Numbered from the stretch's first letter, positions 1 to 8,834 are shown. The stretch is DNA of 64,000 nt from Caballeronia turbans (GCA_001544655.2 FCOD02000004.1:124001-188000), one strand, 5' to 3'. Numbers and translations are program-made. The notes: generated by a model not told the origin, from the sequence alone.

Positions 1-1
1 G

Positions 2-115
2 TCGCGACGCCTGCTGAATGCGGTGGCTACTAACGACACCGTGAGCCGCCCAGGCGGTGATGAGTTCACGGTACTGCTCGACGGCGTCGGTCACGCCAGC
101 GAAGTCTGGAATAGC
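2..115 (+). pseudogene. GGDEF (diguanylate cyclase) domain remnant, cut by the window edge
   Basis: Frame 2 reads RRLLNAV, then DTVSRPGGDEFTVLLDGV, a clear piece of a GGDEF domain with the signature GGDEF at about 53-67. After about 115 the frame loses all resemblance to the family, while the neighbouring frame becomes receiver-like. GGDEF domains make cyclic di-GMP and are about 160 residues long, so only a fragment lies here. The Pro before GGDEF is unusual, since most members have LGGDEF. The upstream part is outside the window. I infer a non-functional fragment. Confidence 0.6.
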
Positions 116-254
116 GGGATCGATGACGGGCTATGCCGACAAACTCGAACGCGCGAAACATGTCGGCGTGACGATTCTTTCCAAGCCGTTCAATATCGGC
201 GACTTGCAGGCGCTGCTGCAGAGCGTGAAACTGTCGCGGCCGGCGGGTGCATAG
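108..254 (+). pseudogene. Response-regulator receiver domain remnant (C-terminal part)
   Basis: Frame 3 reads MTGYADKLERAKHVGV, then ILSKPFNIGDLQALLQ, before a TAG stop at 252-254. This is the end of a CheY-like receiver: the TGYA stretch matches strand beta4 and the loop carrying the conserved Thr/Ser, and the K of SKPF is the conserved beta5 lysine. The phospho-acceptor Asp and everything before beta4 are missing. It follows directly on a GGDEF fragment in another frame, so two signalling genes appear to have been joined and destroyed by a deletion. Confidence 0.6.
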
Positions 255-314
255 CGTTGCGATCGTCCGTTATGGAATGCTGTGCTCGGAACCACATGGC
301 TACAGGAAGCGAAT

Positions 315-1547
315 ATGGACTTTGATGTAATGGTGCTCGGCGCGGGTATCGTCGGAACCTCGATAGCCGTTCACTTGCAGCGCCGTGGAGCGAAGGTCGC
401 GCTGATCGACCGAAAGGCGCCCGGTAACGAGACATCGCTGGGCAATGCCGGCATCATCCAGCGAGAAGGCGTCTACCCGTATGCCTTTCCGCGCGACCTT
501 GCCACGATCTCGCGATACGCGTCGAACCGCGCAACCGACGTCAGATACCATGCGGCCGCCATGCCGAAGCTGCTGCCGTTCCTGCTTCGCTACTGGCATC
601 ATTCCCGACCCGACCGTCACGCGAAGATCGCGCGTGCTTATTCGGCGCTGATCGGACATAGCGTTTCCGAACATCGGGAACTGATCGACGCAGCCGGTGC
701 TGACGCGCTGCTGAGAACCGGAGGATGGATCAACGCTTTCCGGACAACCAAAGCGTTCGACATTGCCGTGAACGAGGCTTCGCGCTGGAAAGACGAATAT
801 GGCATTCCGTTCGATGCCCTTTCCTACGAGGCCCTGCATGACGCGGAGCCTTCGCTCGGCCGCGCACTCAAAGCGGCTCTCCGATACACATCCGCAGATT
901 CGGTGAGCGATCCGTCGGGCCTCGTGCGGGCGTATGCGAAGCTGTTCGAGACGCTTGGCGGCACCGTATTGATCGGCGATGCATCGACGCTCGAAACCGG
1001 ATGGCGGTTGACTACCGCATCAGGCGTCGTATCGGCGAAACAGGCCGTCGTCGCGCTGGGACCGTGGTCGACTGATGCGATTGCGAAGCTGGGCTATCGC
1101 TTTCCGCTCGAGGTCAAACGCGGCTATCACATGCACTACGCGGCGAAGCCCGGTGCAACGCTTAATCAACCTGTGCTCGATGCGGAAGTCGGCTATGTCA
1201 TCACGCCCATGACACGCGGCATCCGCTTGACGACAGGCGTCGAGCTCGGCCTCAGGGATTCGCCGAAGACGCCCGTGCAACTGGCGGCGGTGGAGCCTTT
1301 CGCTCGCGAAACGTTTCCGCTCGGCGAGCGCCTCGATGCGCAACCCTGGCTCGGGCGCCGACCGTGCACGCCCGACATGATGCCCGTGATCGGCCCGGCG
1401 CCGCGCCATGCAAATCTGTGGTTCGCCTTCGGTCATGCGCATCATGGGCTCACGCTCGGCCCGGTCACCGGACGCATCATCGCCGAGATGATGACCGGCG
1501 AGACTCCGCTCGTGGACCCTCGCCCGTTTCGTGCGGACCGGTTCTGA
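315..1547 (+). CDS. FAD-dependent oxidoreductase, D-amino-acid dehydrogenase (DadA/DAO) family
   Basis: The 410-residue protein opens with a Rossmann FAD motif (GAGIVG at residues 9-14) and has the DAO-family C-terminal signature (PVIGPAP, then FGHAHHGLTLGP) that closes over the flavin. The family oxidises D-amino acids or secondary and cyclic amines; the substrate here cannot be read. ATG 315 is preferred over an in-frame ATG at 282 because AGGAAG lies 7 bases upstream and the Rossmann strand starts at once. No obvious operon partner: the next gene is convergent, 12 bases away. Confidence 0.8.
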   Translation: MDFDVMVLGAGIVGTSIAVHLQRRGAKVALIDRKAPGNETSLGNAGIIQREGVYPYAFPRDLATISRYASNRATDVRYHAAAMPKLLPFLLRYWHHSRPDRHAKIARAYSALIGHSVSEHRELIDAAGADALLRTGGWINAFRTTKAFDIAVNEASRWKDEYGIPFDALSYEALHDAEPSLGRALKAALRYTSADSVSDPSGLVRAYAKLFETLGGTVLIGDASTLETGWRLTTASGVVSAKQAVVALGPWSTDAIAKLGYRFPLEVKRGYHMHYAAKPGATLNQPVLDAEVGYVITPMTRGIRLTTGVELGLRDSPKTPVQLAAVEPFARETFPLGERLDAQPWLGRRPCTPDMMPVIGPAPRHANLWFAFGHAHHGLTLGPVTGRIIAEMMTGETPLVDPRPFRADRF

Positions 1548-1559
1548 TCGAGCGATGCG

Positions 1560-2048
1560 CTAAGCGCGATTCGCCATCAGCAACAGCGTTTGCCCGTCCT
1601 GCAGCACAGCTCCGTGCTGGTTCAGCACGGTCAGCCTCAACGTCGCGATGCCGCGGTCGGTTCGTTTGGTGACGCGCTTCTCCACGACTTCGATACGCAC
1701 CTGGATTCGATCGCCGATCATCAGCGGCGCGCGAAACGCCCAGTTCCAGCTCAACGTCGCGAGTGCGCTGAAGCGGACGTCGCTGCGCGTCTTGAGGCCG
1801 TCGGCCAGCGCGAGTCCCAGAAGTCCATGCGCGATGCGCCCGGGAAAGCCCGCCTCCTGCGCGGCGACATCGTCCATATGCAGGTCGTACAGATCGCCCG
1901 AGACGCCCGCGTAGTTGACGACGTGCGACTCCGTGACCGTCATCCCCGAGGTGACGTAGTGATCGCCGGGTTCGATGTCGTTGAGGTCGTATTTGCCCGC
2001 CGGAAGCAGACGTCCCGTGCGCGCGTCTTCGTTGATTGCCTGGCTCAT
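1560..2048 (-). CDS. MaoC-family hot-dog dehydratase
   Basis: A 162-residue single hot-dog-fold protein with the hydratase-2 motif: YDLHMDD, then FPGRIAHGLLGLALADGL, providing the Asp/His pair typical of (R)-specific enoyl-CoA hydratases. Length fits stand-alone MaoC proteins. It is the last gene of a leftward operon that also holds an enoyl-CoA hydratase and a CoA-transferase, so a CoA-thioester substrate is plausible. The YDLH context differs from the usual NPIH/NPLH, so substrate range may differ. Confidence 0.8.
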   Translation of the reverse strand: MSQAINEDARTGRLLPAGKYDLNDIEPGDHYVTSGMTVTESHVVNYAGVSGDLYDLHMDDVAAQEAGFPGRIAHGLLGLALADGLKTRSDVRFSALATLSWNWAFRAPLMIGDRIQVRIEVVEKRVTKRTDRGIATLRLTVLNQHGAVLQDGQTLLLMANRA

Positions 2049-2081
2049 GTCCTGTCTCTTGTCTCTGTTGTCTCTGTTGCG

Positions 2082-2921
2082 TCAGCAAACCGATTGCAGG
2101 CGCTGCGCGCATACGGCCAGCACTTCGTCCGGCGCGACCTTCCACCACCGGTCGCGCGAAAAGATTTCCACTTCCATCATGCCGGCGTAGCCCGCGTCTT
2201 CCATCTCGCGCCGAAAGCCCGCCAGATCGATGACGCCATCGCCCATCATGCCGCGATCCATCAGCATGTCCTTCGTGTCGGCGTGCCAGTCGCACACGTG
2301 ATACGCGAGAATCCGCCGCGCGCGGCCCGCCGCCGCGATGGATGCCGACAGCAGCGGGTCCCACCAGCAGTGATACACGTCGATGGCGATGCCCAGCATC
2401 GACGGATCGTCCGGCGCGATGCGTTCGCACATCGCGAGCGCCTGCCCGATCGTGTTGACGACGGAACGGTCCGCCGCGTACATCGGATGCAAAGGCTCGA
2501 TGGCAAGCGGCACCTTCAGCTTGCGCGCCTCTTCGAGCAGACGCGCGATGCTCTCGTCGACCCGAGCGCGCGCGCCCGCCAGATCGCGGCCGTTCGCATT
2601 CACGCCGCCCACGACGAGCACGAAACAGCGCGCGTCGAGCTCGGCGGCATCGTGCAGCGCCGCGATATTGCCGTCGATGCTCGCGCGCCGGTCCGCTGGC
2701 GTCGCGCCGGTCAGATACGCCGAACGGCAATAGCCGGTGACCGTGAGTTGCAGCGCGCGAAGCCGGCGCGCGACCGCTTGCGCGCCGATCGCCTCGACCT
2801 CGTGCCGCCACGGCGCGACGCCGCCGAAGCCCGCGCGCGCGATCCGCTCCAGCGTCACATCGAGCGATTCGCGATGCCCGAGCGTCGCGGTATTGATGGC
2901 GCATCGTTTCAGTGAATCCAT
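2082..2921 (-). CDS. Sugar phosphate isomerase/epimerase-like TIM barrel (AP endonuclease 2 / xylose isomerase-like family)
   Basis: The 279-residue protein has the pattern of the xylose-isomerase-like TIM-barrel family: GFGGVAPWRHEVE near the N-terminus, PLAIEPLHP in the middle (metal-binding Glu), DVYHCWWD, then YHVCDWH and ending MEVEIFS (Glu). Those acidic and His residues form the divalent-metal site. ATG 2921 is chosen because AAGGGAG lies 6 bases upstream; a GTG at 2945 overlaps the previous stop but has no such site. Relatives include inosose isomerases and hydroxypyruvate isomerase; the true substrate is unknown. Confidence 0.75.
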   Translation of the reverse strand: MDSLKRCAINTATLGHRESLDVTLERIARAGFGGVAPWRHEVEAIGAQAVARRLRALQLTVTGYCRSAYLTGATPADRRASIDGNIAALHDAAELDARCFVLVVGGVNANGRDLAGARARVDESIARLLEEARKLKVPLAIEPLHPMYAADRSVVNTIGQALAMCERIAPDDPSMLGIAIDVYHCWWDPLLSASIAAAGRARRILAYHVCDWHADTKDMLMDRGMMGDGVIDLAGFRREMEDAGYAGMMEVEIFSRDRWWKVAPDEVLAVCAQRLQSVC

Positions 2922-2941
2922 CTCGCGCTCCCTTGCATCGT

Positions 2942-4099
2942 TCACAAGCCGAAGGTCTGCATGACGAGCCGCATCCGGTGCACCGCGAGTTCCGGATCGC
3001 GCAGAAGGTTGGCGGCATCGGCGAGACGGAACACGTCCGCGAGATAGAGCGGCGGACGCGCGCCGTGATGGCCGCCCGGCATGAAGAAGTGCGGCTGGAA
3101 TCCGTTCAGGTACGCGAGAAAGACGACGCCCGTCTTGTAGTACTGCGTCGGCGCGCGGAAGATGTGCCGCGAGAGCGCGACCGTGGGTTCGAGCACGCGC
3201 TCGTATCGCCCGATATCGCCGCTGGCGAGCGCGGCGAGCGCCTTCGACGCGGCGGGCGCGATCGCATCGAAGATGCCGAGCAGCGCGTGCGAGAAGCCCG
3301 CTTCGTCGCCCTTGATGAGCGACGGATAGTTGAAGTCGTCGCCCGTGTACATCTTCACGCCTTCGGGCAGACGGCGGCGGAACGCGATCTCGCGCGCGTC
3401 GTCGAGCAGCGAAATCTTGATGCCGTCGATTTTGTGCGCGTTCTCCGCGATCACCGCGAGGCAGGCATCGGCGGCTTCGTCGAGATTGTCGCTGCCCCAG
3501 TAGCCTTTCAGCTCGGGATCGAACATGTCACCGAGCCAGTGCAGGATCACGGGCCGTTCGCACATCGCGAGCACTTCGCGGTAAACGCGCCGATAGTCGT
3601 CGCGATGCCGCGCGACGCGTGCGAGCGCGCGGCTCGCCATCAGGATCACGCGGCTGCCGGTGCGCTGGATGGCGTCGAGCTGCATCGCATAGGCGCGAAT
3701 CACGTCATCGCACGATGTCACCGCGTGCGCGCTCAGATGGTCGGTGCCGCAGCCCGACGCGATGAGCGCCTGAGGCATGTCGCGCGTTTCGGCCATCGTG
3801 CGTTGCACGAGTTCGAGCGCGATTTCCCACGACAGACCCATGCCGCGCTGCGCGGTGTCCATCGCTTCGGCAATGCCGAGGCCCTGCCCGATCAGATAAC
3901 GCCGGTACTCGATGGTGCGCGGCCAGTCGAGCGCGGCGGGCTGATTCAGTTCGCCGCTGCGATGCGGATCGGCGACGACGTGCGCCGCCGAATACGCGAT
4001 GCGGTTGAACGTTGCGCCCGCCGGCGCACCGCTGATCGGATCGCCTGTGAGCGTGTAGGTGTCGAACTGGCCGGAAGCGGCCGGAAGAACGATTTGCAT
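2942..4099 (-). CDS. DUF993 family protein (dihydrodipicolinate-synthase-like TIM barrel)
   Basis: A 385-residue protein recognised as DUF993: it opens with MQIVLPAASG, continues with FNRIAYSAAHVVADPH, AALDWPRTIEYRRYLIGQG and GCGTDHL, and ends with YLADVFRLADAANLL. The family is a divergent member of the aldolase class I-like TIM barrels; IDGIKISLLD carries a Lys that could be the Schiff-base residue. Function is not established. It lies 16 bases after an AroE-like dehydrogenase and 20 bases before a sugar-isomerase-like gene, which suggests a retro-aldol or dehydration step on a keto-acid or keto-sugar. Confidence 0.7.
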   Translation of the reverse strand: MQIVLPAASGQFDTYTLTGDPISGAPAGATFNRIAYSAAHVVADPHRSGELNQPAALDWPRTIEYRRYLIGQGLGIAEAMDTAQRGMGLSWEIALELVQRTMAETRDMPQALIASGCGTDHLSAHAVTSCDDVIRAYAMQLDAIQRTGSRVILMASRALARVARHRDDYRRVYREVLAMCERPVILHWLGDMFDPELKGYWGSDNLDEAADACLAVIAENAHKIDGIKISLLDDAREIAFRRRLPEGVKMYTGDDFNYPSLIKGDEAGFSHALLGIFDAIAPAASKALAALASGDIGRYERVLEPTVALSRHIFRAPTQYYKTGVVFLAYLNGFQPHFFMPGGHHGARPPLYLADVFRLADAANLLRDPELAVHRMRLVMQTFGL

Positions 4100-4115
4100 G
4101 ATGGTGGTTGCGCGC

Positions 4116-4976
4116 TCAGGCGTGCTCGTCGGAGAAACATGAAAACGAGGCGGGCATTTCGATGCCGAAGAACGTCGCGAACGCCGCGAGTTGCCCTTCG
4201 ATCATCGGCCGGCCGTTGGTCGCGCGGCAGCCGCACTGCCGCGCATGTTCGAGCAGCGGGGTTTCGGCGGGCGTCATGATGATGTCGACCACCTGAAGCG
4301 CCGGCGCAAACGCGCCGAACGCCGCGGGCATGCCGTCACCCGGCCGCATGCCGACCGGCGAGCAGTTGACGAGCAGATCGATGCCCGCGAGATTCGCCGG
4401 ATCGATATCGACGCTCGCCGGGCAGTCCGGATAGAACCGGTTCAGCCGCGCCGCCAGTTGCTCGGGCAACTCGCGCTGCGGATCGGCAAGCGCGATGCTC
4501 GCCGCGCCCGCTTCCGCCAGCGCATGCGCCACCGCCGCGCCCGCGCCGCCCGCGCCGAGCTGCTTCACATGCTTGCCGCGCACCTCGAAACCGATGCGCT
4601 TTAAGCCCAGCACGAGGCCGGTGCCGTCGAACATGTCGCCGAACCAGCTTCCGTCGGGACGCTCACGCATGACGTTGATCGCGCCGACACGGCGGGCGGT
4701 GTCGGAGACTTCATCGACCATCGACATGGCGCGCACCTTGTGCGGCACCGTGACGACGAGCCCGTCGACGTTGCCGAGCGCCTGAAGCCCGGCCATGACC
4801 GGCTGGAACACGTTGACGGGGACATCGAACGGCAGGCAGACCGCATCGATGCCGCCCGCTTCGAACAGCGCGTTCATCAGTTGCGGCGTTTTCACCTGCG
4901 TCACCGGATTGCCGACAATGCCGAACAAGCGCGTCGCCCCGCCGATGCGATATCTGCGCGTGGCTGGCTGCGTCAC
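4116..4976 (-). CDS. Shikimate dehydrogenase-like (AroE family) NAD(P)-dependent oxidoreductase
   Basis: A 286-residue protein with AroE-family layout: N-terminal substrate domain (LFGIVGNPVTQVKTPQLMN), VTVPHK with the catalytic Lys, GAINVMR, the Asp-containing GDMFDGTG, then a nucleotide-binding GAGGAGAAVAHAL. In true shikimate dehydrogenases the first motif is GNPxxHSxSP, whose Ser residues bind shikimate; here it reads GNPVTQVKTP, so the substrate is probably different. Start is GTG 4976, overlapping the CoA-transferase stop by 4 bases, with GGAGGG upstream. Catabolic AroE paralogues, not the housekeeping gene, are the nearest analogy. Confidence 0.75.
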   Translation of the reverse strand: MTQPATRRYRIGGATRLFGIVGNPVTQVKTPQLMNALFEAGGIDAVCLPFDVPVNVFQPVMAGLQALGNVDGLVVTVPHKVRAMSMVDEVSDTARRVGAINVMRERPDGSWFGDMFDGTGLVLGLKRIGFEVRGKHVKQLGAGGAGAAVAHALAEAGAASIALADPQRELPEQLAARLNRFYPDCPASVDIDPANLAGIDLLVNCSPVGMRPGDGMPAAFGAFAPALQVVDIIMTPAETPLLEHARQCGCRATNGRPMIEGQLAAFATFFGIEMPASFSCFSDEHA

Positions 4977-6577
4977 CGCTGTCCCTCCGCCAAACCAGCG
5001 AGGCGCGCATGACGCGGCCACGGTTGCGTGTCCATCGCGGCATCGAGGCCTATCGGCTCGGGGCGGAACAGGCGTTCGTCCATCAGCTTGAGATCGGGCG
5101 AGATGACTGGCCTGAACGCCATGTGCGCGAGCACGTCGCGTTCGAGATCGATGCCCGGCGCGATCTCGATCAGTTCCAGCGCACCCTCGATGGCGCGAAA
5201 CACCGCGCGCTCGGTGACGAAGAGCGTCGTCTGATTGCGTTCCTGCGCGTACGGCCCGCTGTACGACACCTGCTGGAGCTTCGACACGAACTTGCGGTGC
5301 GCGCCTTCCTTGAGAATCTGCAACTGCCCGCCTTCGCACGACACTTGCAGGCTGCCCGCCGTGAACGTGCCGCCGAATACCATCTTGCGCGCGTTCTGGC
5401 TGATGTTGATGAACCCGCCCACGCCGATCAGCTTGTTCGCGAAGCGGCTGATGTTCACGCTGCCCTGCGAATCGATTTCCACGGCCGAAAGAAACGCGAT
5501 GTCGATGCCGCCGCCATCGTAGAAATCGAACTGTGACGGCATGTCCACGATGGCGCTGTAGTTGCGCGCCGCGCCCGCGTCGAGACCCGCGGCAGGCGCG
5601 CCGCCGATCAGCCCTTGCTCGTTGGTCAGAACGATGTGATGCAGCACGTCCTCTTCCGCCGCGACGAGCCCGATGCCCGTGCATACGCCCGAACCCACGT
5701 TGCACACCACGCCGACGCGCAGTTCCATCGCGAGACGCCGCGCGATGATCTTGCGTTCGTCGAGCGGCAGCCGCGGAAAACCGCCGAGCGGAATGCGCAG
5801 TTCGCCGCTGAACGCGGGATCGTAGGCGGTCTGGTAGGTCACCGGCTGATCCGGCTCGACGACCACCGCATCCACCAACATGCCGGGAATCTTCACCGTC
5901 TTGGCGGGCAGCGTACCGCGCCGCGCGAGCCGCTTGACCTGCACGATCACGAGGCCGCCGTTGCGCCGGGTCGCCTGCGCCATCGAAAGCATGTCGCCGA
6001 ACACGGCTTCGCCTTCCATCGATACATTGCCATCTTCGTCGGCCGTCGTGCCGCGCAGGAACGCGACATCGACTTCGAAAGGCTTGTAGAACAGCCACTC
6101 GCGCCCTTCGATTTCGATCAGGCTCACGAGCTTGTCGTCGCTCGGCGCACCTTGCAGGCCGCCGCCGTTACGCGGATCGACGAAGGTATGCAGGCCGACG
6201 TGGCTGACGAGTCCCGGCCTACCCGCCGCCATTTCGCGCGTGAGTTGCGACAGCGCGCCCTGCGGCAACGTCCACGCTTCGAGTTCCTTGTTCAGCGCCA
6301 TCTGCGCGAGCGGGGGCGAATCGACCAGCGTGCCGCACACGACGCGCTTGAGCAGCCCAGGATGCGCGAGCCGCGATGCGCCGCGCTCGCCGCGATCGCC
6401 GAGACCGACCGGATGCACGGACGTAATCCGGCGCGGCGCGCCCTGCGCGAGAAAGCGGCGCTCGAGCGCCTCGATGAGCGATTCGGGCACGGCATGTCCG
6501 CTTCCCGATCCTCCGATCATCAACGTGTCGCCGTCCTTCAGTAGGGATGCAGCCTGGTCGGCGGTCAAAATTTGCAT
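4973..6577 (-). CDS. Family I acyl-CoA:carboxylate CoA-transferase (YdiF/propionate CoA-transferase type)
   Basis: The 534-residue protein has alpha and beta CoA-transferase halves fused in one chain. The N-terminal half carries DTLMIGGSGSGHAVPESL and VDVAFLRGTTADEDGN; the C-terminal half carries NVGSGVCTGIGLVAAEE and LTNEQGLIGG, where Glu320 is the expected covalent catalytic residue. YdiF-type enzymes move CoA between short-chain acids and acetyl-CoA. In this operon it would activate a carboxylate for the hydratases. Its stop overlaps the AroE-like start, indicating translational coupling. Confidence 0.85.
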   Translation of the reverse strand: MQILTADQAASLLKDGDTLMIGGSGSGHAVPESLIEALERRFLAQGAPRRITSVHPVGLGDRGERGASRLAHPGLLKRVVCGTLVDSPPLAQMALNKELEAWTLPQGALSQLTREMAAGRPGLVSHVGLHTFVDPRNGGGLQGAPSDDKLVSLIEIEGREWLFYKPFEVDVAFLRGTTADEDGNVSMEGEAVFGDMLSMAQATRRNGGLVIVQVKRLARRGTLPAKTVKIPGMLVDAVVVEPDQPVTYQTAYDPAFSGELRIPLGGFPRLPLDERKIIARRLAMELRVGVVCNVGSGVCTGIGLVAAEEDVLHHIVLTNEQGLIGGAPAAGLDAGAARNYSAIVDMPSQFDFYDGGGIDIAFLSAVEIDSQGSVNISRFANKLIGVGGFINISQNARKMVFGGTFTAGSLQVSCEGGQLQILKEGAHRKFVSKLQQVSYSGPYAQERNQTTLFVTERAVFRAIEGALELIEIAPGIDLERDVLAHMAFRPVISPDLKLMDERLFRPEPIGLDAAMDTQPWPRHARLAGLAEGQR

Positions 6578-6622
6578 GTTCTGTGCTCCGGTGTTTTCTG
6601 TGTCTGTCGATGCGTGCCTCTG

Positions 6623-7963
6623 CTACGCCGCCGAGCGCGATTCCGCAAATACCTGCTCGTCATCGCGGTGACGCGAAAGATGCTTGCCGAGCAGCGCGGC
6701 GATCAGCGTGAACAGGCAAAACGCGGCGAGGTACAGCATCACGTAGGTCGGCTTGCCGTCGGCATAGGCGACCAGCGCCGTGGCGATGAACGGCGTCGGC
6801 CCGCCGATGAACGCGCCCGAAAACTCGCGGCACATGGCGATGCCGGAGAAGCGGTACTGCGTCGGAAAGAGGTTGGAGAGGAACGCGCCCTGCGCGCCGC
6901 ACGTGCAGCCCCAGCTGATGCCGTAGACCGCGCTCATCGCGATCGTGGCGAGCACGACGTCCTTCGAATCGATCGCATGAAAGAGCGGCCACACGAGCGC
7001 GAGCGCGATCATCGCGCCGGCGGCGAACACGTTGCCGCTGCCGTACTTGTCCGCGAGCATGCCGCCGACTGGCGCGCAGAAGAGCGAAAAGCCGAGCGCG
7101 ATGATGAGCACGACCAGACTGTCCGCCTTCGCCATGCCGACGGTGTTCGTCATGTAGCTCAGCGCGAAGGTGTTGAGCACGTACGACAGCGCCTGATGGC
7201 CGCCCATCGCGAAGAAGCCGCACAGCAGTTCGCGCCGGCTCTTGCGAAACAGTTCGGCCACGGGCACTTTCGCGCCCTTGGCCTTTTCGCTCGCCTTCTC
7301 CATCGCCGCTACGTATTCGGGCGTCTCGTCGAGTTTCGAACGGATGTAGATGGCGACGCCGAACAGCGCGAGCGACAGCAGGAACGGCACGCGCCACACC
7401 CACGAGAAGAGGATGTCCTCGGGCACGTACGAAATCATCAGGAAGGTGGCGATGGCGATCATCACGCCGAAGTTGGTTGCGGCGTTCGGAATCGACGTGA
7501 AGAATGCGCGGCGGCTCGGCGGCGTGTATTCGGCGATCAGCGTGATCGCGCCCGCGAGTTCCGCGCCCGCGCCGAAGCCCTGCATCATGCGCAGGAGCAC
7601 GAGCAGAATCGGCGCGAGGATGCCCGCCTGCTGCCAGGTCGGCAACAAACCGAGGCCGACGGTCGCCGCGCCCATGATCGTCACGCAGAAGACGAGCGCG
7701 GGCTTGCGGCCGTATTTATCGCCGATGTGGGAAATGACGATGCCGCCCAGCGGCCGGATGATGAAGCCCACGGCAAACGTCGCGAACGCGGCGAGCGTGC
7801 CCGCCAGCGACGACAAATGCGGAAAAAACAGCTTGTTGATGATGAGGCCCGATGCCGCCGCGTAAAGCCCATAGTCGTACCATTCGATGATGGTTCCGAG
7901 CGTGGACGCGAATACGGCGCGCCGGATGTTCCTGCGGTCTGCCCGCGCGAGTGCTGGTTGCAT
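6623..7963 (-). CDS. MFS transporter, metabolite:H+ symporter (MHS) family
   Basis: A 446-residue membrane protein with about 12 hydrophobic segments and MHS hallmarks: GTIIEWYDYGLYAAASGLI at the first helix, GGIVISHIGDKYGRKPAL in loop 2-3, and GFGAGAELAGAITLIAEY in helix 5. MHS proteins import organic acids such as ketoglutarate, shikimate, citrate and aromatic acids. ATG 7963 has AGGAGA 8 bases upstream; longer in-frame starts lack a site. Its place inside the operon makes it the likely importer of the operon's substrate. Confidence 0.85.
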   Translation of the reverse strand: MQPALARADRRNIRRAVFASTLGTIIEWYDYGLYAAASGLIINKLFFPHLSSLAGTLAAFATFAVGFIIRPLGGIVISHIGDKYGRKPALVFCVTIMGAATVGLGLLPTWQQAGILAPILLVLLRMMQGFGAGAELAGAITLIAEYTPPSRRAFFTSIPNAATNFGVMIAIATFLMISYVPEDILFSWVWRVPFLLSLALFGVAIYIRSKLDETPEYVAAMEKASEKAKGAKVPVAELFRKSRRELLCGFFAMGGHQALSYVLNTFALSYMTNTVGMAKADSLVVLIIALGFSLFCAPVGGMLADKYGSGNVFAAGAMIALALVWPLFHAIDSKDVVLATIAMSAVYGISWGCTCGAQGAFLSNLFPTQYRFSGIAMCREFSGAFIGGPTPFIATALVAYADGKPTYVMLYLAAFCLFTLIAALLGKHLSRHRDDEQVFAESRSAA

Positions 7964-8078
7964 GGCGCTGTCTCCTGCTTCTCTTGTCTGATCTCGTGTG
8001 CGATGCCGCGCGCCTGAAGGTCGCGGCATCCGTTGACGGTTTCGCTGCTGATCGTGTCGATCGTGTCGATCTCGTGAA

Positions 8079-8834
8079 TCAGGTCCGGCCGCGATTGCCG
8101 AACGCGTTGGCGCCCTCCTCGTAATTGCCCGAGGCGAAGCAGAGCGAGGTCAGCTCGTTCTCGTAGCGGATGCCTTCGTCCACGCTCATCGAGAGCGCCG
8201 CGCGCACCGCCGCCTTCACCGACTGCGTGGCGATCGGGCTGAAACCGGCCATCTTGCGGCACAGCGCCATGGCGTGATCGACGACGGCCTCGTCGTCCAC
8301 CACCATCTCGACCAGGCCGATGCTGCGCGCCTCGTCCGCATCGATGGTGTCGCCGGTCAACAGAAGGCGCATCGCCTGTCCGTAGCCGACCAGACGCGGC
8401 AGCATCTGCGAGGCGCCGCCGCCGCCCACCCATCCGCGCAGCACTTCGGGCGCGCCGAACTTCGCGCTCCGGCCGGCCACGCGGATATCGGCGCCGAGCA
8501 TCATTTCCAGTCCGCCTCCGAGCACCCAGCCCTTCAATGCGGCGACGACGGGCTTGCTGAAATCGCGCACGACCATCGCGTAATCGGTGCGCGCGCGGAA
8601 CTCCCACGCGGTCCGGTACGTCTTGAGCGAATGCAAGTCGCTGCCCGCGCTGAACGCGCGCTCGCCTTCGCCGCGCAGCAGCACCACGTGAACCGTCTCG
8701 TCGCGCTCGATGTCCTGCCGGATGCCGACGAGCGCCTGCGTCATCTCGGGTGTGATCGCGTTCATCTTTTCCGGCCGGTTGATGACGATCTCCGCCACCG
8801 CGCCGTGCTTGCGCATCAGTATCTGTTCCTGCAT
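8079..8834 (-). CDS. Enoyl-CoA hydratase/isomerase (crotonase) family protein
   Basis: A 251-residue crotonase with the oxyanion-hole segments SAGSDLHSL and GWVLGGGLEMMLGADIR, and both candidate catalytic acids: Glu110 (GGGLEM) and Glu130 (FGAPEV). The loop after the second Glu reads RGWVGGGGASQML, close to the usual GLxPGxGG. A strong AAAGGAGG precedes ATG 8834. It is the first gene of the leftward operon, directly behind the palindrome at 8895-8910. Both Glu residues support hydration, but substrate is not readable. Confidence 0.85.
   Translation of the reverse strand: MQEQILMRKHGAVAEIVINRPEKMNAITPEMTQALVGIRQDIERDETVHVVLLRGEGERAFSAGSDLHSLKTYRTAWEFRARTDYAMVVRDFSKPVVAALKGWVLGGGLEMMLGADIRVAGRSAKFGAPEVLRGWVGGGGASQMLPRLVGYGQAMRLLLTGDTIDADEARSIGLVEMVVDDEAVVDHAMALCRKMAGFSPIATQSVKAAVRAALSMSVDEGIRYENELTSLCFASGNYEEGANAFGNRGRT

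Noticed and set aside
1590-2915. Long open frame on the + strand, opposite the MaoC and TIM-barrel genes
   Set aside because: Its translation is Arg/His/Asp-rich with no family pattern, as expected from the reverse frame of GC-rich genes; the minus-strand proteins are clear.
5615-6544. 309-codon open frame opposite the CoA-transferase gene
   Set aside because: Same reason: mirror frame of a well-supported gene with no motif of its own.
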